The notes beneath the pieces are model-generated. The model saw only the letters and a program-made list of their open reading frames with translations, ran no database searches and had not been told where the DNA came from. From Streptomyces sp. MNU76 (GTDB lineage: Bacteria; Actinomycetota; Actinomycetes; Streptomycetales; Streptomycetaceae), in assembly GCF_020982545.1 (NCBI RefSeq), contig NZ_JAJKLK010000031.1, positions 310,001 to 374,000 of the forward strand: a stretch of DNA of 64,000 bases, written 5' to 3'. The position numbers and the translations under genes were made by a program. Of the stretch, positions 8,885-16,964 are shown piece after piece. Within the stretch, counting starts at the first letter, position 1, and every line of letters begins with the position of its first letter.

Positions 8885-9414
8885 TCCGAAGCGGAGTGTG
8901 GGCGCGGGCGAGGGTGGCGTGCTGATGGCGTCCTCCTCAAGAGATGGACCTTGTCTCCGGCGAATGTATCAACCACCATGGACAGCAATGAATAGTGATT
9001 TGAACCAAGCTTCCGGAAGTCTGACCTTCGGGGACCAAGCCTCCGGGACTCACCCGGCACGCGAGCCACGGTCGGTGGCCGGCCCCGGACCGGTGGCGGA
9101 TCAGCGGTGGGCGCCCGTCGCGTGGTCGGACACCGGCGCGTGGTCGGTACCCGACGGATCATCGGCGCCAGATCGGTGGTCGGCGGTCGATGTGCGGCCG
9201 ACCACCCATACGCGGCTGACCACCCATGCGCGGCCGGCCACGGATGCGGCACCCGCTGCCGATGGGCGGTCGACTGCCGGTACGGCCCGCGCCGCCGACG
9301 CGGCTCCGGCAGCCACGCCCGCCCCGACCGTCCACGGATCCCCAGGCGCCGCCGCGCCACCCCACCCCCACCGACCACTCCGCCCCGCCCGCTGCCACGC
9401 CCGCCCCCGTCTAC
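8885..9414. other. divergent intergenic region before the kinase gene
   Basis: About 530 bp between the GH5-like gene and the recognisable part of the kinase. It holds the operator-like TGATTTGAACCA (8996-9007) and, from about 9105 to 9245, repeated GTGGTCGG and GACCACCCAT(A/G)CGCGG words. One frame from the ATG at 8988 is open and Ala/Pro/Thr-rich with only moderate third-position GC. It could be a low-complexity N-terminal extension of the kinase if a further indel exists, but I cannot support it as a gene. Confidence 0.4.
8996..9007. promoter_or_regulatory. candidate operator between GH5-like and kinase genes
   Basis: TGATTTGAACCA is the exact reverse complement of TGGTTCAAATCA at 16191-16202 upstream of the sugar-binding lipoprotein. 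Sharing a 12-mer between two divergent or upstream regions of one locus suggests a common regulator. Confidence 0.45.
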
Positions 9415-10406
9415 GTGGTCGGTATCGACGCCGGCGGTACCCGTACGCGTGCCGTTCTGGCGGAGCTCGGCGGTGGGGCGGTGATCGGGAGGGGCGGCGG
9501 GGCCGGGCAACTCGTTGACGGTGCCCGGGCCGCTGCTCGCCGACCACCTCGTCGAGGCCGTCGCGCGGGCCGTGCCGGAGGCACTGCGCGGACGGGTGGT
9601 GGCGGTGGCGGGCGGGTTCGCCGGGGCCGGCCACCAGGGCCAGGGCGCCGACGAGCCCGGCCGGCTGCGGGCCCGGGCCGCCCTGTCGGCCGCGCTCGCC
9701 CGGCTCGGTGTCACCGCCGCGTCGGTCGGCGTCCACAGCGACATCGAGACGACGTTCGCCGCGGCTCCCGGCCATCCCGCAGACGGCCTGGTCCTGGTGG
9801 CCGGCACGGGCGCGGTCGCGGCCCGGATGACAGGCCGGGTGCCGACCGCGACCTCGGGTGGCGACGGCTGGCTCCTCGGGGACGACGGCGGCGGCTTCTG
9901 GATCGGCCGCGCGGCCGTACGGGCGGCCCTGCGCGCGGCCGACGGCCGCGGTCGGCCCACCGCCCTCGTCCTCGCCCTGGGCCGGGATCTGGGGCTGCCG
10001 GAGGAGATGCTTCCGCCGGAGGGCTACGGGGGAACCGGGGCCGCCGTGTGGAGTGCCGAGCGGCGGACCGCCTACCGGGCCAGGTTGCTGCCCACCGTCA
10101 TGGACCGAGCGCCCGTCCGGCTCGCCGACCACGCGCCCGCGGTGGTGCGCACCGCTGAGGAGAAGGACGCCGTGGCCGTCGGGATCCTCCAGGAGGCCGC
10201 GAGCCGCCTGGCCGACACCGTCGCCGCCCTGGCGCCCTGCCCCGGCGAGCCCCTCGTCGCCACCGGCGGTCTGCTCGCCCCCGACGGCCCTCTGCTGCCG
10301 CCGCTGACCGAACGCCTCGCCCCCTCGGACTCACCGTCACCCCGGTCGCGGACGGCTCCCCGGCGCCGTCGCCCTCGCCCGCCTCGCCCACGGCCGGAGC
10401 GACTGA
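9415..10406 (+). pseudogene. N-acetylglucosamine kinase-type gene (BadF/BadG ATPase family), frameshifted
   Basis: An ASKHA sugar kinase related to N-acetylglucosamine kinase. VVGIDAGGTRTRAVL (phosphate-1 motif) begins at 9415. The protein is then read in a second frame as GPGNSLTVPGPLLADHL, LVAGTGAVAA and GGDGWLLGDDGGGFWIG. The conserved C-terminus needs two more frame changes to reach ALARLAHGRSD and the TGA at 10404. The lesions are: one extra G near 9489-9494, one missing C in the run near 10320-10324, and one missing C near 10358-10361. All are homopolymer indels, so sequencing error is as likely as decay. If repaired, it would phosphorylate GlcNAc released by the neighbouring hexosaminidases. 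The exact start is uncertain. Confidence 0.75.
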
Positions 10407-10499
10407 CCGGACGGGCACCCGCCCTGGCCCGCACGGGGTTCCCACCCCGGGCCGCACACCTCCTTCGGCCCCAAGCCCCTCGCCGACAAGGACCACCCC

Positions 10500-12845
10500 A
10501 TGCCCGCACAGGATCAGCCGCTCGCCTCGGCCGCCGCCCCCGCGCGGCCGCCTTACCGCGACCCGTCCGCCCCCGTCGAGGCGAGGGTCGCCGACCTCCT
10601 CTCCCGGATGACCCGGCGCGAGAGGGTCGGGCAGCTCAACCAGCGGATGTACGGCTGGGACGCGTACCGCCGCACCCCGACCGGGGACTTCGAACTCACC
10701 GAGGCCCTGTCCGCCGAGACCGAGCGCTTCGCGGGGCTCGGCGCGCTCTACGGTCTGATGCGGGCCGACGCCTGGTCCGGCGTCGGCCACGGCGACGGGC
10801 CCGGTGCCGCGGACAGCGCCGACCTCGCCGACCTGGTCCAGCGGCATGTCCTGGAGCGCAGCCGGCTCGGGATCCCCGCCCTCTTCGTCGAGGAGGTCCC
10901 GCACGGCCACATGGCCCTCGACGGCACGGTCCTGCCCGTCAACCTGGCCGTCGGCGCCACCTGGGACCCCGACCTCCACGAGCGGGCCGCCGCGCACGCC
11001 GCCGCCGAACTCCGCGCCCGTGGCGGCCACGTGGCCCTCGTCTCCGCGCTCGACATCGCCAGGGACCCGCGCTGGGGCCGCACCGAGGAATGCTTCACCG
11101 AGGACCCCCACCTCGCGGCCCGCCTGACCGAGGCCCTGGTCAGAGGCATGCAGGGACCGCCGGGTGCACAGGCGGCCCCCGGCGCTCAGCAGACCCCCGG
11201 CGCTCAACCGCCCCCGGGCCCGCACGCGGCGCCCAGCCCGGCGCGCGTCCCGGAGCGCTTCGCCGCCGACCGTGCCCCCGTCGTCCTCAAGCACTTCGCA
11301 GGCCAAGGTGCCACCGTCGGCGGCAGGAACTCCGCCGAGTCCGAACTCGGCCCCCGCGAACTGCACGAGATCCACCTCCCGGCCGCCCGTGCCGGGGTCC
11401 GCGCGGGCGCCGCCGCCGTCATGGCCGCCTACAACGAGGTCGACGGCCTGCCCTGTTGCGGAAACCGCGCCCTCCTCACCGGGCTGCTCCGCGAACACTG
11501 GGGCTTCGACGGCCTGGTCATGGCCGACGGCCTCGCCGTCGACCGCCTCGCCCGCATCACCGGCGACAAGGTCTCCGCCGGCGCCCTCGCCCTGGAGGCG
11601 GGCGTCGATCTCAGCCTCTGGGACGAGGGCTTCACGCACCTGGAGGAGGCCGTGGAGCGCGGTCTGGTCGACGAGGCCGCCCTGGACACCGCCGTCGCCC
11701 GCGTGCTGCGCCTGAAGTTCCGCCTCGGCCTGTTCGAGAACCCCTACACCCGCCGCGCGTCGATCCCCGAGCACACCGGCCGCGCCCGCAGCACCGACCT
11801 CGCCCGCGCCTGCGTCACCCTCCTGCGCAACCCGGAAGGCACCCTGCCCGTCGGCCCCTCGGCACGCCGGATCGCCGTGCTCGGCCCGCACGCCGCCACC
11901 ACCGGTCACCACCTCGGCGACTACACCGCCCCGCAGCGTCCCGGCACCGGCACGAGCGTCCTCGACGCCCTGCGCCGCCTGGCCCCGCCCGGCACCGACG
12001 TCCGTCACACCGAGGGCGCGGCCCTGACCGGCGCCGACCGTTCCGGAATCCCGGACGCGATCGCCGAGGCCGCCGCGGCCGACCTGGCCGTGCTCGTGCT
12101 GGGCGGCAGCAGCGCCCGCACCCCCGACACGGAGTTCGACGCCAACGGTGCCGCGCGGACCGTGGTGTCGGAGATGACCTGCGGCGAGGGCGTCGACCTC
12201 GCGGGTCTACGGCTCGGCGCGGCGCAGGAGGCCCTGCTGGACGCCGTCGTGGCGACGGGCACGCCCAGCGCGGTCGTCCTGATGCAGGGCCGCCCGCACG
12301 TGCTGCCCGACACCCCGGCCGCGGCTCTGCTCACCGCCTGGTACCCGGGCCCGTGGGGCGGCGAGGCGGTCGCCGAGGTGCTCCTGGGTCTCGCCGAGCC
12401 CGCAGGCCGGCTCCCGGTCTCCGTCCCCCGCTCGGCCGCCCGGCTCCCCGTCCACTACAACCACAAGGACACCGAGTACGGCGGATACGTCGACGGGAGC
12501 GCCGAGCCGGCGTACTCCTTCGGGCACGGGCTGTCGTACACGACCTTCGACCACGGTGCGCCCCGGGTGTCCGGGCGCACGGTCGAGGTGGACGTCACCA
12601 ACACCGGCAACCGGTACGGGCGTTCGGTCGTCCAGGTGTATCTGCGCAGGCTGATCACCCGCACCTGGCCGCGCACCCTCGAACTGTGCGCGTTCGAGGG
12701 TGTCGGCCTGGCGCCGGGCGAGAGCCGTACCGTCTCCCTGGCGTTCGAGGTGCCCGCCGGGACCGACTCCGTGGAGCTCCGGGTCGCGCGGTCCGCGCGG
12801 GAGGCGCTGGACGTGGCACCCGTCGTGGTGGACCTCAGAGCTTGA
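10500..12845 (+). CDS. GH3 beta-glycosidase (beta-glucosidase/xylosidase type)
   Basis: A 781-residue three-domain GH3 enzyme. The N-terminal barrel carries VSALDIARDPRWGR, KHFAG, AAYNEVDGLPCCGN and the nucleophile region VMADGLAVDRL. A (alpha/beta)6 domain with IAVLGPHA and VLVLGGSS follows, then a C-terminal fibronectin-III-like domain starting near EPAYSFGHGLSYTTF. No signal peptide is seen. The loop after residue 215 contains a PGAQ repeat insertion. The substrate is not predictable from family alone (glucoside, xyloside or mannoside). Its 3' end overlaps the convergent permease gene by 11 bp. Confidence 0.87.
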   Translation: MPAQDQPLASAAAPARPPYRDPSAPVEARVADLLSRMTRRERVGQLNQRMYGWDAYRRTPTGDFELTEALSAETERFAGLGALYGLMRADAWSGVGHGDGPGAADSADLADLVQRHVLERSRLGIPALFVEEVPHGHMALDGTVLPVNLAVGATWDPDLHERAAAHAAAELRARGGHVALVSALDIARDPRWGRTEECFTEDPHLAARLTEALVRGMQGPPGAQAAPGAQQTPGAQPPPGPHAAPSPARVPERFAADRAPVVLKHFAGQGATVGGRNSAESELGPRELHEIHLPAARAGVRAGAAAVMAAYNEVDGLPCCGNRALLTGLLREHWGFDGLVMADGLAVDRLARITGDKVSAGALALEAGVDLSLWDEGFTHLEEAVERGLVDEAALDTAVARVLRLKFRLGLFENPYTRRASIPEHTGRARSTDLARACVTLLRNPEGTLPVGPSARRIAVLGPHAATTGHHLGDYTAPQRPGTGTSVLDALRRLAPPGTDVRHTEGAALTGADRSGIPDAIAEAAAADLAVLVLGGSSARTPDTEFDANGAARTVVSEMTCGEGVDLAGLRLGAAQEALLDAVVATGTPSAVVLMQGRPHVLPDTPAAALLTAWYPGPWGGEAVAEVLLGLAEPAGRLPVSVPRSAARLPVHYNHKDTEYGGYVDGSAEPAYSFGHGLSYTTFDHGAPRVSGRTVEVDVTNTGNRYGRSVVQVYLRRLITRTWPRTLELCAFEGVGLAPGESRTVSLAFEVPAGTDSVELRVARSAREALDVAPVVVDLRA
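11160..11220 (+). repeat. tandem repeat encoding PGAQ units inside GH3
   Basis: Three imperfect copies of a roughly 18-base unit encode PGAQAA, PGAQQT and PGAQPP in a surface loop of the GH3 barrel domain. It is an in-frame low-complexity expansion that should not disturb the fold. Confidence 0.65.
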
Positions 12846-13746
12846 CGGCCCCGGAGGACACGCCCTTGTAGAACCACCGCTGGGTGATGACGAACAGCAC
12901 CAGCACCGGGATCACGGAGATCACCGAGCCCGCCATCACCATCCGCTGGTCGTAGCCGAAGGAGGAGGACGTGAGGCGGGACAGGCCGAGTGTCAGGGTG
13001 AAGTGGTCCTCGGTGCGCAGCACGATCAGTGGCCACAGGAAGTCGTCCCAGGCGCTGATGAAGGTGTTGATGGTGACGACCAGGATCGCGCCCCACGCGG
13101 ACGGCAGATAGAGGTACCGGAACCGCTTCCACTCGCCCGCCCCGTCCAGCATCGCAGCGTCCTCCACCTCGCGCGGCACGGCGAGGAACGCGGCCCGCAT
13201 GATCAGGACGTTGATGGCGGCGACGAAGCCGGGCAGCCAGACGCCCGCCAGGTTGTCGACCAGACCGAGGTCACGGATGCTCAGGAACAGCGACACCATG
13301 ATCGACTCGAAGGGGAACATCATGGACGCCATCAGCAGCACCCAGACCAGCTTGCGGCCCTTCCAGCTCGGCTTGGAGAGCATGTAGCCGGCGAGCGTGG
13401 AGAAGACCAGCTGGCTGGTGACGGACAGGGCCACGACCACCAGGCTGTTGCGGATGTACGTCCAGACCGGGACCTGCGCGAACACCTCGCGGTAGGCGCG
13501 CAGCGTCGGATCGTGCGGGAGGAGGGAGGCGTTCTCGCCGAACACGTCCTCGCCGACGCCTTTCAGCGACGAGAGCAGCTGCCACAGCAGCGGGCCCACG
13601 GTGATGCCGAGGACGAACAGCAACAGCAGGTAGCGGACGACGAGTTCGCGGGGGCGGCCGTAGTCCCTCCAGCGCGGCATCAGCCGCCGCTTCCCGACGG
13701 GGGCCGTGGCCGTGGCCGTCCGCGGCTCCTTCACGGCGGTGGTCAC
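12835..13746 (-). CDS. carbohydrate ABC transporter permease (MalG-like)
   Basis: A 303-residue inner-membrane permease of the CUT1 family. Six hydrophobic helices are visible, starting with LVVRYLLLLFVLGITVGPLLW, and the EAA loop is EVEDAAMLDGAGEWKRF near residue 195, where it contacts the ATPase. The GTG start at 13744-13746 overlaps the stop of the upstream permease as GTGA, implying translational coupling. No ATPase gene lies in the operon; such actinobacterial importers commonly use a shared MsiK-type ATPase encoded elsewhere. The gene ends within the 3' end of the GH3 gene. Confidence 0.92.
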   Translation of the reverse strand: MTTAVKEPRTATATAPVGKRRLMPRWRDYGRPRELVVRYLLLLFVLGITVGPLLWQLLSSLKGVGEDVFGENASLLPHDPTLRAYREVFAQVPVWTYIRNSLVVVALSVTSQLVFSTLAGYMLSKPSWKGRKLVWVLLMASMMFPFESIMVSLFLSIRDLGLVDNLAGVWLPGFVAAINVLIMRAAFLAVPREVEDAAMLDGAGEWKRFRYLYLPSAWGAILVVTINTFISAWDDFLWPLIVLRTEDHFTLTLGLSRLTSSSFGYDQRMVMAGSVISVIPVLVLFVITQRWFYKGVSSGAVKL

Positions 13747-14762
13747 GACTCGTCCTCCTTCGTCAGTCGCTGTGCGAGCAGCGTGAGGCCCAGGGTGAGT
13801 ACGAAGAGGGCGACGCTGACCGCCGAGCCGTAGCCGGCGTTGCCGGTGAGCGGGTCGAGGGCGACGTCCCGGATGTAGAAGGGGAGGGTGCGGTCGGCGC
13901 CGCCGGGGCCGCCGGTCGCGCCGCCGAGCATGTAGATCTCCGTGAACACACGCAGCGAGCCGATACCGGTGAGGGTGCCGACCAGCATCATCGAGGTGCG
14001 CACGCCCGGCACGGTGACGTGCCAGAAACGGCGGACCGCGCCCGCGCCGTCCACCGCGGCGGCCTCGTGCAGTTCCTTGGGCACGTTCCCCAGTGCGGCC
14101 AGGTAGAAGATCATGTACCAGCCGAGGCCCTTCCACAGGGTGAGCCCCATCGCGCACAGCAGGATCAGCCAGGAGTCCGACAGGAACGGGATCGCCGACC
14201 GGATGATGTGGGCCTTCTGCAGCCAGGTGTTGACCAGGCCCTGGTCGCTGAGCAGCCACTGCCAGCTGAGGCCCACGACCACGCTGGAGGCGAGGACCGG
14301 GGTGTAGAACGCGGAGCGGAAGAAGCCGATGCCGGGCAGGTTCTTCTCCACCAGCACGGCCAGCATCAGCGGCAGCAGCACCATCAGCGGGACCACGATC
14401 AGCGCGTACAGCACGCTGTTGCGGGTGGCGAGCCAGAAGTCGGAGTCGCCCAGCATCCGGGTGTAGTTGTCCAGGCCCACGAACGAGGCGGCGCCGCCGA
14501 GCGGTTTGGCGTCGGTGAACGACAGCAGGAGCGTGTTCAGGAACGGGTAGAGGCCGAAGACGCTGATGCCGATGATCGCGGGGGACATCCACAGCCACGG
14601 CAGCCACCAGCGGCGGTACAGCGCGGCGCCGCCCGCGTCGGCGCTGGGACCCGGTTTGAGGGCCCGCAACAGGCGGCGCCGGCCGGTCGGTTCCCCGGCG
14701 CGGGGGTCGCGGGAGGAGACCGCGACCCCCGTTCCTTCGGTGGGGGGAGAGAGGGTGGTCAT
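13743..14762 (-). CDS. sugar ABC transporter permease (MalF-like)
   Basis: A 339-residue CUT1 permease. A cytoplasmic Arg-rich N-terminus of about 50 residues precedes the helix WLPWLWMSPAIIGISVFGLYP. The EAA loop KELHEAAAVDGAGAVRRFW is near residue 235. It pairs with the downstream MalG-like protein and the upstream lipoprotein to import an oligosaccharide, inferred from context to come from glycan breakdown. The ATG at 14760-14762 lies two bases after the stop of the lipoprotein gene. Confidence 0.92.
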   Translation of the reverse strand: MTTLSPPTEGTGVAVSSRDPRAGEPTGRRRLLRALKPGPSADAGGAALYRRWWLPWLWMSPAIIGISVFGLYPFLNTLLLSFTDAKPLGGAASFVGLDNYTRMLGDSDFWLATRNSVLYALIVVPLMVLLPLMLAVLVEKNLPGIGFFRSAFYTPVLASSVVVGLSWQWLLSDQGLVNTWLQKAHIIRSAIPFLSDSWLILLCAMGLTLWKGLGWYMIFYLAALGNVPKELHEAAAVDGAGAVRRFWHVTVPGVRTSMMLVGTLTGIGSLRVFTEIYMLGGATGGPGGADRTLPFYIRDVALDPLTGNAGYGSAVSVALFVLTLGLTLLAQRLTKEDES

Positions 14763-14764
14763 AC

Positions 14765-16138
14765 TCAGCTGCCCTGCTCGATCAGCGCATTGGCCTTCTT
14801 CTGGGCCTCGTCCAGGGCGTCCTGGGCGCTCTTCTTGCCCTGCATGGCCAGCTGGATCTGGGCCGTGATGGCGTTCAGCTCACCGGGGGTCAGGGCGATC
14901 TCGTCGGCCGTGGAGGTCTTGCGGTCGCTCGCGACGATCTTGCGGGCCTCGGCGAACGGGTCGTCGCCCTTGACCGACTGGAAGAACGGGTCGTCCAGGG
15001 AGGCCGTGGTGGAGGGGAAGATGACGACGTTCGGGTCCTTCGCCCACTCCAGCTGGTTCTTCGCGTCGGTCAGGAACCGCGCGAAGGACAGCGCGGTCGC
15101 CGCGTTCTTGCTGGTGGACGCGACACCGATGTACTGCGGGGCGCCGACGGTGTGGCCGAGGTCGTCCAGCATGAAGCGGGCGACACCCGTCTTCTTGTAG
15201 ACGCTCGGGTTGTTCTGCTGGATGAAGCGCAGGAAGTTGGGGTTCGTCGGGCCGTAGACCAGCTTGCCCTGGCCGTAGACGTTGGCCGGGTCCTGGGTGG
15301 AGGAGAGCGAGTCCCTCGGCATGCCGCCGGCCTTGTAGAGCTTCGTCATCGCCTCCACCCACTGCGCGGTCTTCGGGTCGTCGGCGAAGGTGAACTTCTT
15401 GCCGTCGGAGGAGAGGACCTTGATGTCCATCTGCTGCCAGTCGGCGGGGATGCGCAGCTGCGGGTTGGCGAGGAAGGCGTAGTACTTGCCGTCCGAGACC
15501 TCGGCTATCTTCTGCGCGTCCTCGAACAGACCGAGCACGGTCGTCGGAGGTTTGGCCGGATCGAGGCCCGCCTTCTTCATCAGATCGGTGTTGAAGGTCT
15601 GCACGATGCCGCCGGAGTACCAGGGGAGCACGCTGTGCACCTTGGTGCCGGACGCGTCGGCGTACATGCTCGACTTCCACAGGTTGGGCACGAACGGCTC
15701 GCCGGCGTCCGGGGCCTTCTTGTCCAGGTCGAGCAGATAGCCGGTCTTGGTGAGCGCGATCGCCGTGTTGACGTTGATGTTCACTACGTCCGGCAGGGTG
15801 CAGCCCTGCGCGTCCGCGACCAGGCGCTGGGTGAAGGTGGCGTCGCCCGGGTCGTCGACCCACTTCACGGTGGTGTCCGGGTGGGCCTGCTCGAAGGCCT
15901 TGATGACGCCGTTGAAGTAGCCGCCGAAGTCCTTCTTCAGATTCGTCGTCTGGAAGGTGATCGTGCCCTTGACGTCTCCGGTCAGCTTCCCGGACCCGAC
16001 ATTGCCCTGGTCGACCTTGCAGCCGCCGGCGGTGGCGTCCCCGCTGTCGGATCCCCCGCCCGACAGGCCGCACCCCGCGGCGGTCAGGGTGAGGGCGATG
16101 ACACCCACCACACATCCGGTCAGTCTTCTCGCGCGCAT
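14765..16138 (-). CDS. extracellular sugar-binding lipoprotein
   Basis: A 457-residue family-1 solute-binding lipoprotein. A signal peptide MRARRLTGCVVGVIALTL ends in the lipobox LTAAGC, so Cys23 would be lipidated. The mature part has the ITFQTTN and DVVNINVNTAIALTKTGYLLDL patterns of CUT1 binding proteins. It captures the oligosaccharide outside the membrane. As first gene of the binding protein-permease-permease operon, it carries the 16191-16202 operator-like site upstream. Confidence 0.92.
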   Translation of the reverse strand: MRARRLTGCVVGVIALTLTAAGCGLSGGGSDSGDATAGGCKVDQGNVGSGKLTGDVKGTITFQTTNLKKDFGGYFNGVIKAFEQAHPDTTVKWVDDPGDATFTQRLVADAQGCTLPDVVNINVNTAIALTKTGYLLDLDKKAPDAGEPFVPNLWKSSMYADASGTKVHSVLPWYSGGIVQTFNTDLMKKAGLDPAKPPTTVLGLFEDAQKIAEVSDGKYYAFLANPQLRIPADWQQMDIKVLSSDGKKFTFADDPKTAQWVEAMTKLYKAGGMPRDSLSSTQDPANVYGQGKLVYGPTNPNFLRFIQQNNPSVYKKTGVARFMLDDLGHTVGAPQYIGVASTSKNAATALSFARFLTDAKNQLEWAKDPNVVIFPSTTASLDDPFFQSVKGDDPFAEARKIVASDRKTSTADEIALTPGELNAITAQIQLAMQGKKSAQDALDEAQKKANALIEQGS

Positions 16139-16190
16139 GTCGCCTCCTGCGATCAGTCAGCTGCTGGGTCGGGCCGCTGGGTCGGGTTGC

Positions 16191-16202
16191 TGGTTCAAAT
16201 CA
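16191..16202. promoter_or_regulatory. candidate operator upstream of the sugar-binding lipoprotein
   Basis: TGGTTCAAATCA lies about 55 bases before the lipoprotein start. With downstream TTGGACC it makes an imperfect palindrome, GGTTCAA-N9-TTGGACC. The same 12-mer occurs inverted at 8996-9007. Confidence 0.45.
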
Positions 16203-16319
16203 CCAACTTGGACCGTGATTGATGAAAAGGTGGACCAGAATTCATCGGAGGTCAATGCCTGGCCGTGTTGCTTTTCGGTTCCAGGGCGTTTCCGACGGGT
16301 ACGGCGCCGGTGGATGTGT

Positions 16320-16964
16320 TCAGTGCCGGTGCTCGTGGTCGGGGTGCGAGGGGTCGCCCGGGTGCTCGTGCCCCGGCGTGTACTCCACGTCGGCCCGCGC
16401 CCGGTCCAGCCAGTCGAAGAAGGCCTGCCGGCCCAGGGCCCGCCGCAGCTCCGCCGCGACGTCCTCGTGAACCGCGTCGTACGGCAGGAAGTCGCCCGGC
16501 TCCGCCCCGCCGTACGGGTCGACGCCACGCCGCAGCGCCTCCGGGGTGAGGAAGCGGTCCGGATTGCGGTCGTAGTAGTCCCGTACGGCCTCCTCCGGCA
16601 CCCTCTGCTCGGCCTCCAGCGCCGCCAGCAGGGTGCGCGCGGCGGGGGAGTGGGCGAGCGTCACCGCGATGATGCTGCCCAGGGCGGCGACCTCGGTGCC
16701 GGACACCGCCAGCGGGCGGGCCGGTGCCTCGCGGGGCGGTGGCGCGAGCCCGCGCGCGGCGCACGCCCGCCGGGCCAACTCGTCGGCGACGACCACCTGC
16801 GTGGCCCACCGCCGCCGCTGTCGCTCCGCCCGCGCCTGCCCCTCCGGCCGGACCTCCCGGTCCCGCGCGGGCACCACCGCCAGCACGACGTCCACCCGCT
16901 CCCGGGCGACCGGCTCACCACCGACGAGCGCGGCGGGCACGCCGTCCGCCGTCCGTCCGTTCAC
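16320..16964 (-). CDS. SurA/peptidyl-prolyl-isomerase-like small protein, His-rich tail
   Basis: A 214-residue protein I can only partly place. A long Arg-rich helix RAERQRRRWATQVVVADELARRAC and the later EEAVRDYYDRNPDRFLTPE resemble the N-terminal helical region of SurA-type foldases. There is no parvulin domain and no signal peptide. The C-terminus is His-rich (GHEHPGDPSHPDHEHRH), a possible metal-binding tail. Its GTG start overlaps the GH38 stop codon as GTGA, so it is translated with the mannosidase and may aid that enzyme, for example by metal delivery or folding; this is inference. Confidence 0.65.
   Translation of the reverse strand: MNGRTADGVPAALVGGEPVARERVDVVLAVVPARDREVRPEGQARAERQRRRWATQVVVADELARRACAARGLAPPPREAPARPLAVSGTEVAALGSIIAVTLAHSPAARTLLAALEAEQRVPEEAVRDYYDRNPDRFLTPEALRRGVDPYGGAEPGDFLPYDAVHEDVAAELRRALGRQAFFDWLDRARADVEYTPGHEHPGDPSHPDHEHRH

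Noticed and set aside
9515..12871. 1118-codon open frame covering the kinase and GH3
   Set aside because: Only its first 270 codons are real kinase sequence; the rest is Arg/Pro-rich and out of frame with the GH3 gene.
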